9,973 bases of DNA, taken from Alphaproteobacteria bacterium. Lineage in GTDB: Bacteria; Pseudomonadota; Alphaproteobacteria; ATCC43930; CGMCC-115725. Made by a program: the position numbers and the translations under genes. The stretch lies in contig JASHTP010000235.1 in the NCBI GenBank assembly GCA_030040495.1, positions 1 through 9,973 on the forward strand, written 5' to 3'. Shown here piece by piece: positions 5,871-9,973 of the stretch. The number at the start of each line of letters is the position of its first letter. The stretch's first letter is position 1. The notes under the pieces are model-generated. The model was not told the origin of the DNA, did not search any database, and saw only the letters and a program-made list of their open reading frames with translations.

Positions 5871-6872
5871 ATGAGCGAGCGCAACCGCCAGGTGCTGCTG
5901 GTCGAGACGCCGAAGGGGAAGCTCGGGCCGGAGCATTTCCGCCTGAGCGAGGCGGCGATGCCGGTGCCGGGCAAAGGCGAGGTGCTGGCGCGGGTGCGCT
6001 ACATCTCGCTCGACGCCGCCAACCGCGCCTGGATGCAGGGCGCCACATACCGCTCCGCGGTCGAGGCCGGCAGCGTCATGGCCGGCGGCGCGCTCGCCGA
6101 GATCGTGGCGTCGAAAGCGCCGGGGCTCAGGCCCGGCGACCTCGTCTTCGCCGACACCGGCTGGCAGGATTACGCGGTGCTGCCGGCAAAGCGCGCGTTG
6201 AAGCTGCCGAAGCTCAAGCCGCTGACCCATCTCCTCAGCGTCTATGGCATCGCCGGCCTCACCGCCTATTTCGGCCTGCTGCGCGCCGGACGGCCGAAGC
6301 GCGGCGAGACCGTCGTCGTCTCCGCCGCGGCGGGCTCGGTCGGCTCGCTCGTCGGCCAGATCGCCAAGATCAAGGGATGCCGCGCCGTCGGCATCGCCGG
6401 CGGCGCCGAGAAATGCGCCTGGCTCACCGGGGAGCTGGGCTTCGACGCGGCGGTCGACTACAAGGCGGGGCCGCTCTTCAAGTCGCTCAAGGCGGCGGCG
6501 CCCGACGGCATCGACGTCTATTTCGACAATGTCGGCGGCGACATCCTCGAGGCCTGCCTCTTCCAGATGAACCAGCATGGCCGCATCGCCTGCTGCGGCG
6601 CGGTCTCGCAATATGACGGCGCCCCGGCCCCGCACGGGCCGCGCGGCGTGCCCGGGCTCATCGTGGTGAAGCGGCTGACCTTGCAGGGCTTCATCGTCAT
6701 GGATTACGCGGCCGAGCGGGCGAAGGCGCTGAAGGACCTCAAATCCTGGGTCGCCGCCGGCAAGCTCAAGGTCCGCGAGGACATCGTCGACGGGCTCGAG
6801 AACGCGCCCGGCGCGCTCATCGGGCTGCTCGCCGGCGAGAACCGCGGCAAGCGCATGGTGAAGGTGGCGTGA
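5871..6872 (+). CDS. NADP-dependent zinc-free MDR oxidoreductase (CurA/COG2130 type)
   Basis: A 333-aa medium-chain dehydrogenase/reductase without structural-zinc cysteines. The GroES-like domain is followed by the nucleotide-binding motif AAAGSVGS (152-159), then IAGGAEKCAWL, the DVYFDNVGGD segment (215-224) and MNQHGRIACCG (233-243). These are hallmarks of the COG2130 group (curcumin reductase CurA, prostaglandin/leukotriene reductases), which use NADPH to reduce the C=C bond of enones. The exact substrate is unknown. The frame is open well upstream, but the ATG at 5871 has AAAGGGGAAG just before it and starts exactly where family homology starts (RQVLLVETPKG). The dodecin-like gene follows after 56 bp on the same strand and may be cotranscribed. 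A diverged copy of this gene's last 51 bases is found at 7305-7355. Confidence 0.92.
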   Translation: MSERNRQVLLVETPKGKLGPEHFRLSEAAMPVPGKGEVLARVRYISLDAANRAWMQGATYRSAVEAGSVMAGGALAEIVASKAPGLRPGDLVFADTGWQDYAVLPAKRALKLPKLKPLTHLLSVYGIAGLTAYFGLLRAGRPKRGETVVVSAAAGSVGSLVGQIAKIKGCRAVGIAGGAEKCAWLTGELGFDAAVDYKAGPLFKSLKAAAPDGIDVYFDNVGGDILEACLFQMNQHGRIACCGAVSQYDGAPAPHGPRGVPGLIVVKRLTLQGFIVMDYAAERAKALKDLKSWVAAGKLKVREDIVDGLENAPGALIGLLAGENRGKRMVKVA

Positions 6873-6928
6873 GGGGGGTGTAGAGTGACGGGCGCGTTCT
6901 TCACGCGGATCTCTGAGAGGAGGGTGCG

Positions 6929-7135
6929 ATGACGGAAGCGGTTGCCCGCGTCACCAAGATTACCGCCGCCTCGACCAAGAGCTTCCAGGACGCCGTCGAT
7001 GCCGGGCTGAAGCGCGCCGCCAAGACGCTGCGCGGCATCACCGGGCTCGAAGTGATCGAGCAGAAGGCGAAAGTGGCGAACGGCAAGATCGCCGAATACC
7101 GCGCCACGGTCGAGATCACCTTCATTCTCGATTAG
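6929..7135 (+). CDS. Dodecin-like protein lacking tryptophan
   Basis: A 68-aa protein of full dodecin length with the expected beta-alpha-beta-beta pattern: a first strand (ARVTKITAAS), the helix STKSFQDAVDAGLKRAAKTL (15-34), and two strands EVIEQKAKVANGKIAEY and RATVEITFILD. Dodecins form hollow dodecamers that store flavins in many bacteria and archaea, stacking the isoalloxazine ring on a Trp in the helix-strand turn. This protein has no Trp: the turn reads LRGITGLEVIEQ, with Gly39 or Glu41 at the Trp position depending on alignment. It may bind another ligand (coenzyme A is known in some dodecins) or none. GGAGGG ends 4 nt before the ATG. The nearest upstream gene is the MDR reductase, 56 bp away. 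Confidence 0.85.
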   Translation: MTEAVARVTKITAASTKSFQDAVDAGLKRAAKTLRGITGLEVIEQKAKVANGKIAEYRATVEITFILD

Positions 7136-7160
7136 CGCCGGCGCCACGGCGTGAACAAGC

Positions 7161-7188
7161 CCTTCTCCGTCCGCGCGGGCGGAGAAGG
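7161..7188 (+). terminator. Hairpin downstream of the dodecin-like gene
   Basis: CCTTCTCCG (7161-7169) pairs perfectly with CGGAGAAGG (7180-7188) around a self-complementary CCGCGCGG core. It starts 25 bp after the dodecin stop. There is no T tract; it is followed by ATTCAGGATGAG, so it may be one more dispersed palindromic element acting as a transcript end. It directly abuts the chimeric gene remnant. Confidence 0.5.
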
Positions 7189-7202
7189 ATTCAGGATGAG
7201 AT

Positions 7203-7355
7203 GGCTGCGCGGCACAGGGCGAGATGACCGCCTACCACGTGGCGCAGGCGGCGCATCCGCGCGGGCATATCCTGCATGATTTCCTCGAGGCGCGGGTGCT
7301 GGTGGGGCTGCTCGCCGGGGAGAATCGCGGCAAGCGGATGGTGAAGGTGGGGTAG
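7203..7355 (+). pseudogene. In-frame chimera: MetE-like fragment joined to the tail of an MDR reductase gene
   Basis: Bases 7215-7301 are identical over 87 bp to 8470-8556, inside the MetE-like gene (residues 95-123). A weaker match (three mismatches in 12 bp) runs back to 7203. From 7305 to 7355 the sequence matches the last 51 bases of the MDR gene (6822-6872): 44 of 48 bases agree before the stop, which is TAG here and TGA there. Both parts are in the same frame, so the join reads ...FLEARVL-VGLLAGENRGKR... to the stop. The frame opens only after a TGA at 7197-7199. The first ATG (7224) would give 43 residues with a poor ribosome binding site, so I regard it as a non-coding recombination remnant, although a short peptide cannot be excluded. 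The stop lies 24 bp from the end of brnA. Confidence 0.75.
7215..7301 (+). repeat. 87-bp perfect direct repeat, copy 1 (in the remnant)
   Basis: Identical to 8470-8556 with an offset of 1,255 bp. The match ends abruptly on the right (GTGCTG then GTGGGG here, CCGCGC in the other copy) and fades on the left. The copy at 8470 is the parental one because it lies within an intact gene. Confidence 0.9.
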
Positions 7356-7379
7356 GGCTGCGCTCCGTCGGCCGGCGCT

Positions 7380-7640
7380 CTAGACCCGCTTGCGCGGCTG
7401 GACCGCCATCTCCAGCGCCTGACGGATGAACCGCTGATAAGGCACTCCGGCTTTGGCGGCCGAGGCCTTGACCGCCTTCAGCAGCGGCTTGGGCAAGCGC
7501 ATGTTCACCCGCTCGCTCTTGGGCTGGAACTCGAAGCGCACCGGCCGCATTTCCGAGAGGTCGTAGTCGGTCAGGTCGGCCTCGGCGACGAAAGCCTCCG
7601 CCGCCTTATCGCTTCTCAGCCTTGGCAATTTCTTCTTCAT
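7380..7640 (-). CDS. brnA: BrnA/CopG-type antitoxin
   Basis: An 86-aa protein that I recognise as the antitoxin of BrnT-type pairs. The N-terminal part (DKAAEAFVAEADLTDYDLSE, 11-30, then MRPVRFEFQPKSER) is the toxin-binding region in this family. The C-terminal part (VNMRLPKPLLKAVKASAAKA then GVPYQRFIRQALEMAV, 45-80) is a ribbon-helix-helix DNA-binding domain. It neutralises the toxin and represses the shared promoter. The start ATG at 7638-7640 lies within the 3' end of the toxin gene (35-bp overlap), indicating translational coupling, with AGG about 7 nt upstream. As is typical for brnTA, the toxin gene comes first. Another reading is an uncharacterised CopG-family antitoxin; confidence in the family is high. 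Confidence 0.85.
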   Translation of the reverse strand: MKKKLPRLRSDKAAEAFVAEADLTDYDLSEMRPVRFEFQPKSERVNMRLPKPLLKAVKASAAKAGVPYQRFIRQALEMAVQPRKRV

Positions 7641-7914
7641 AGTGCCTGACCTCCTTGGCGTGCATGTAACGGGCGCTGATCGGACGGATGAAGATTTCGC
7701 CGGCGCGCGAGCGGAGCGTGAAGACGATCAGCACACTCCGGCCGTGCCCGGTCCTTCCGATCGCCTTGAACCGCGTTTCGGCGCGCGAATGCGCTGGATC
7801 GGGAACGACCGCGATCGGCCGCCGAAACAGCGACTCGATCGCCGCTGCCGAGACCCCGTGCTTCCGGCACTTGTCCCGGTTGGCATCATCCCAGTCAAAT
7901 CCGGAAACCCGCAC
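7606..7914 (-). CDS. brnT: BrnT-type ribonuclease toxin
   Basis: A 102-aa protein with the BrnT signature: FDWDDANRDKCRKHGVS near the N-terminus (6-22), a central strand pattern with RFKAIGR and SVLIVFTLRSR (48-54 and 60-70), and IRPISARYMHAKEVRHYEEE (77-95), the conserved ISAR...E..Y end. BrnT has a RelE-like fold and is an RNase that blocks translation; the adjacent BrnA binds it. The start is one of two GTG codons. I prefer the one at 7914-7912, because GAGAGG lies 5 nt before it; the GTG at 7920-7918 overlaps that ribosome binding site and would add two residues. An in-frame TGA just upstream rules out a longer form. A strong hairpin precedes the start. No frameshift is seen, so the module looks intact. 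Confidence 0.85.
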   Translation of the reverse strand: MRVSGFDWDDANRDKCRKHGVSAAAIESLFRRPIAVVPDPAHSRAETRFKAIGRTGHGRSVLIVFTLRSRAGEIFIRPISARYMHAKEVRHYEEEIAKAEKR

Positions 7915-7934
7915 GCCCACCTCTCAAGGTGGGC
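7915..7934 (-). promoter_or_regulatory. Stem-loop masking the toxin ribosome binding site
   Basis: GCCCACCT (7915-7922) and AGGTGGGC (7927-7934) are perfectly complementary, with a 4-nt loop. In the toxin mRNA this gives an 8-bp GC-rich stem ending exactly at the preferred GTG, with the GAGAGG ribosome binding site in its loop and 3' arm. It could limit toxin translation, or at the DNA level be part of the BrnA operator. Further upstream the minus strand has a consensus TTGACA (7955-7950) without a good -10 at normal spacing, and the small palindrome ATTGTCAAT (7948-7956). Confidence 0.5.
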
Positions 7935-8113
7935 ATACGTACATCCAATTGTCAATACATTAGCACCCTGACGTCGCCACAGCGCGCGGAGCGCGATCTT
8001 GCGCTAGAGTGCGGCGCAGCCCATCGTGACGAAGCCGGTTCGTGCTGCATTCGGGGCGATTCAGTGACGGAAGGGTGAAAGAAGAGGACGCGCGCATTCC
8101 CCACCTCACCCTG

Positions 8114-8140
8114 CCTCTCCGCCCCATTGGGGCGGAGAGG
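8114..8140. repeat. Perfect hairpin upstream of the MetE-like gene
   Basis: CCTCTCCGCCCC (8114-8125) and GGGGCGGAGAGG (8129-8140) are perfectly complementary around ATT. The preceding CACCTCACCCTG fits a widespread dispersed element (CCTCACCC...CTCTCCCC-type). It lies 48 bp before the start of the MetE-like gene and could fold in its leader. Otherwise 7957-8187 shows no convincing promoter; TAGAGT at 8005-8010 could be a -10 box, but no -35 is at the right distance. Confidence 0.6.
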
Positions 8141-8187
8141 GGCAAGAAGCAGCCTTCGACGCTCCCTTAGAAGATCGGGAGGAAGCC

Positions 8188-9372
8188 ATGTACAAAGCCT
8201 CGGCCGACATCGTCCTGCCGACCTCGATCACGGGATCGCTGCCGCGGCCGCACTGGTACGACGCGGCGCTGGGATCGCGCAGCTTCCTCGAAGCGATGAT
8301 GCATGCGCGCTACCGCGAGCAGTACGAGGACGCGGTCTCGGTGCATCTGCGCGCGCAGGAGACCGCCGGGCTCGACATCGTGACCGACGGCGACGCGCAT
8401 TTCGACGACGAGGTCGCCGGCATGAGCTGGCAGAGCTATCCGCCGCGGCACATGACGGGCTTCGCGCCGCAGGGCGAGATGACCGCCTACCACGTGGCGC
8501 AGGCGGCGCATCCGCGCGGGCATATCCTGCATGATTTCCTCGAGGCGCGGGTGCTGCCGCGCATCGTCGGACCGGTCGGGCGCGGCAATCTTCAGTATGC
8601 GGCGATGTGGAAAGTGGCGCAGCGGCTGACGCGCAAGCCGGTCAAGTTCGGCACCATCCTGCCGGAGCTGATCGCCGCCTCGGTCGCCGACAGCTACTAC
8701 AAGGACCCGGTGGAGCGCAGCTGGGCGATTTCCGACGCGCTCAACGCGGAGCTGACCGAGCTTGCCGAGGCGGGCGCGCCGGTGATCCAGCTCGAAGAGC
8801 CGCAGATCCACATGGTGCCGGCGCGCGGCAAGACCTTCGGCAAGCTCGACACCAAGGACCTCGCCCGGCTCTTCAACAACACGGTGAAGGGCCTGCGCGC
8901 CAAGACCGAGATCTGGTGCCACACCTGCTGGGGCAACCCGGCGCAGCAGCGCATCTTCAAGGAGGTGCAGAGCTATCGCCCGACGCTCGAGGCGCTGAAC
9001 ACGCTCGAGTGCGACGCCATCACCTTCGAGACCTGCTCCTCCGGCCCGGGCGACCTCGAAGCGATCGGCAGGATCATCACCGGCAAGAAGATCGTGATCG
9101 GCGTCATCGACCACCATACCTTGCAGGTGGAGCGGCCCGAGCAGGTGGCGTCGCTGATCCGCGAGGCGCTGAAGCACATCCCGCCGGAGCGGCTCGTGAT
9201 CTCGTCGGATTGCGGCATGGGTCGCGAGGGCATGAGCCGCCGCCACGCGCAGTACAAGATGGCGGCGATGGTGCTCGGCACCAACCTGGTGCGGCGCGAG
9301 CTGGGCTTGCCGGAAGCCGACTGCCTCGCCGCCGATCCCCGCTACTCGCTGGCGGCGGCGAAGCGGGATTAG
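8188..9372 (+). CDS. MetE-like (cobalamin-independent methionine synthase family) methyltransferase
   Basis: A 394-aa protein that corresponds to the C-terminal catalytic barrel of MetE; full MetE is about 750 residues, so the N-terminal half is absent, as in the short MetE-like proteins of many bacteria and archaea. The zinc ligands that activate the thiol substrate are all present: His245 and Cys247 (WCHTCWGN), Glu281 (FETCSS) and Cys342 (SDCGMG). Other family marks are TSITGSLPRP (12-21), TDGDAHFDDE (66-75) and IQLEEPQIHM (200-209). The expected reaction is methyl transfer to a thiol such as homocysteine; the methyl donor of these short forms is often not methyltetrahydrofolate and cannot be told here. 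GGGAGGAAG lies just before the ATG. It is cytoplasmic and single-gene. Residues 95-123 are the source of the 87-bp repeat at 7215. Confidence 0.92.
   Translation: MYKASADIVLPTSITGSLPRPHWYDAALGSRSFLEAMMHARYREQYEDAVSVHLRAQETAGLDIVTDGDAHFDDEVAGMSWQSYPPRHMTGFAPQGEMTAYHVAQAAHPRGHILHDFLEARVLPRIVGPVGRGNLQYAAMWKVAQRLTRKPVKFGTILPELIAASVADSYYKDPVERSWAISDALNAELTELAEAGAPVIQLEEPQIHMVPARGKTFGKLDTKDLARLFNNTVKGLRAKTEIWCHTCWGNPAQQRIFKEVQSYRPTLEALNTLECDAITFETCSSGPGDLEAIGRIITGKKIVIGVIDHHTLQVERPEQVASLIREALKHIPPERLVISSDCGMGREGMSRRHAQYKMAAMVLGTNLVRRELGLPEADCLAADPRYSLAAAKRD
8470..8556 (+). repeat. 87-bp perfect direct repeat, copy 2 (parental, within the MetE-like gene)
   Basis: Encodes residues 95-123 of the MetE-like protein (from QGEMTAYHV to FLEARVL) and is identical to 7215-7301. 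It sits in an undisturbed frame. Confidence 0.9.
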
Positions 9373-9382
9373 GGCGGGTCTC

Positions 9383-9410
9383 CCCTGGGGCAACGAACGC
9401 GCGCCCCGGG
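9383..9410 (+). terminator. Imperfect hairpin after the MetE-like gene
   Basis: CCCTGGGGC (9383-9391) pairs with GCCCCGGG (9403-9410) with one bulged T, 11 bp after the stop. No T tract follows, so termination is only a possibility. Confidence 0.3.
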
Positions 9411-9523
9411 AAGGGCGAAATGTCTGCGTCGTCGCGGAAAGCGGCCATCCGTCGTCTGTCGCAGGAGGTCGCAGAAGCGCCAATCACCGACAGGGGGGAG
9501 GCCGCCCAAATGCGTCAATTTTA

Positions 9524-9552
9524 TTGTGGCGACCGGTCGTACATAGTATGCC
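9524..9552 (+). promoter_or_regulatory. Weak candidate promoter for the exported-protein gene
   Basis: TTGTGG (9524-9529), a 17-bp spacer and TATGCC (9547-9552) is the best sigma-70-like pair in the 9373-9653 gap, about 100 bp before the ATG. The spacer starts with a perfect 10-bp palindrome, CGACCGGTCG (9530-9539). The local sequence has more A and T than the rest of the window. The match is by eye and poor in the -10 box. Nothing else is recognisable in the gap. Confidence 0.25.
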
Positions 9553-9653
9553 GCGGGGATGAGCGATCCGGCTTGTTGGCTCTCGCATCGCACAGAGCCT
9601 CGTCGGCCGCTCGTGTTCTCTCGTCGGGCGGAAAAAGGGGGGAGATCCCACCA

Positions 9654-9973
9654 ATGAAAAAAATTGGCTTGGCAGTGGCGATGGTCGGGCTCGCCACTGG
9701 CCTCTGCGGGTCCATGAGCGAGGCGCAAACGCCGCTTGAACAAGGCGCCGTGCAGGCCTGCGCCGACCACATGAAACAGCGCTGGCTCAACATGGGCGAC
9801 GACTGGTTTACGCGGGTGGTCACGCCAGACTCGGTTTCGGTCAAGAAGAACTATTTCATCCAGGCGCGCGCGCTCAAGCCCGATTTCCTGAACATGCCCT
9901 TATCCGCCGACGACATTCGCGGCGGGGTCGATCGGCAGGGATTTGTCTTCTTCAGGGGCCTGTTCCGCACGAC
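9654..9973 (+). CDS. Unrecognised exported protein (3' end outside window)
   Basis: An open frame of 106 codons runs off the right edge. It starts with a clear signal peptide: MKK, a hydrophobic stretch (IGLAVAMVGLATGL), then SMSEA-QTP, with likely signal peptidase I cleavage after Ala24. There is a Cys at 18 but no good lipobox, so a soluble periplasmic or secreted protein is more likely. The mature part (QACADHMKQRWLNMGDDWF, then DSVSVKKNYFIQARALKP) matches no family I can name. GGGGGGAG lies 9 nt before the ATG. The frame is open further upstream to an ATG at 9420, also preceded by a Shine-Dalgarno-like AAGGGCG, but that 78-codon stretch has mixed third positions unlike coding DNA here, and it would bury the signal peptide. 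Rarer codons (TTA, AAA, ATT) appear more often than in neighbouring genes. Confidence 0.65.
   Translation, partial: MKKIGLAVAMVGLATGLCGSMSEAQTPLEQGAVQACADHMKQRWLNMGDDWFTRVVTPDSVSVKKNYFIQARALKPDFLNMPLSADDIRGGVDRQGFVFFRGLFRT

Noticed and set aside
5454..6635. 393-codon open frame on the minus strand opposite the MDR gene
   Set aside because: It is antisense to a well-supported oxidoreductase, runs through a palindromic intergenic element and has no family features.
7136..7955. Insertion sequence carrying the toxin-antitoxin pair
   Set aside because: No transposase, terminal inverted repeats or target duplications are visible around the chimera or brnTA; the 87-bp repeats flank brnTA but one copy is inside an intact gene.
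8167..9483. 438-codon open frame on the minus strand opposite the MetE-like gene
   Set aside because: The plus-strand gene has the full zinc site and a good ribosome binding site; the antisense translation shows no recognisable domain and runs past both gene ends only by chance.

Overview
The window is very GC-rich, densely coding, chromosome-like DNA. Codon use is strongly G/C-ended, most genes have GGAGG-type ribosome binding sites, and almost every intergenic gap carries palindromic elements of the kind scattered through alphaproteobacterial genomes. I infer an alphaproteobacterium, probably Rhodospirillales or Hyphomicrobiales; this is inference, not proof. No rRNA, tRNA, CRISPR array, integrase or transposase is visible.

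Layout. (1) 1-930 (+): 3' part of an iron-containing alcohol dehydrogenase/maleylacetate reductase-family gene, entering from the left. (2) 1052-1906 (-): MBL-fold metallo-hydrolase, convergent with gene 1, preceded by a duplicated 16-bp operator-like motif. (3) 2045-2611 (-): PadR-family regulator with a candidate promoter and operator built from TTCGATATATCGAA. (4) 2869-3621 (+): SDR-fold protein that lacks the usual Ser and Tyr. (5) 3778-4101 (-) and 4195-4767 (+): a small cupin and a TetR regulator, divergent around a perfect palindrome. (6) 5033-5578 (+): SlyB/Pcp-type glycine-zipper lipoprotein. (7) 5871-6872 (+): zinc-free MDR oxidoreductase (COG2130/CurA type), followed by (8) 6929-7135 (+): a dodecin-like protein without tryptophan. 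(9) 7203-7355: an in-frame chimeric gene remnant made of a piece of gene 11 and the tail of an MDR paralogue. (10) 7380-7914 (-): a BrnT/BrnA-type toxin-antitoxin pair. (11) 8188-9372 (+): a short MetE-like methyltransferase with an intact zinc site. (12) 9654-9973 (+): 5' part of a gene for an unrecognised exported protein.

Most of the window is a patchwork of one-gene metabolic units (reductases, hydrolase, cupin), several next to a local repressor (PadR, TetR) with its own palindrome. It does not look like one pathway. The least ordinary stretch is 7136-7934. There a recombination scar, stitched from two genes that are both represented in this window, lies 24 bp from a toxin-antitoxin operon whose toxin start is preceded by a strong RNA hairpin. 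I found no clearly new multi-gene system. The observations most worth following are the chimeric scar, the toxin-start hairpin, three enzymes or binding proteins lacking canonical active-site residues, and the unassigned operator upstream of the metallo-hydrolase.
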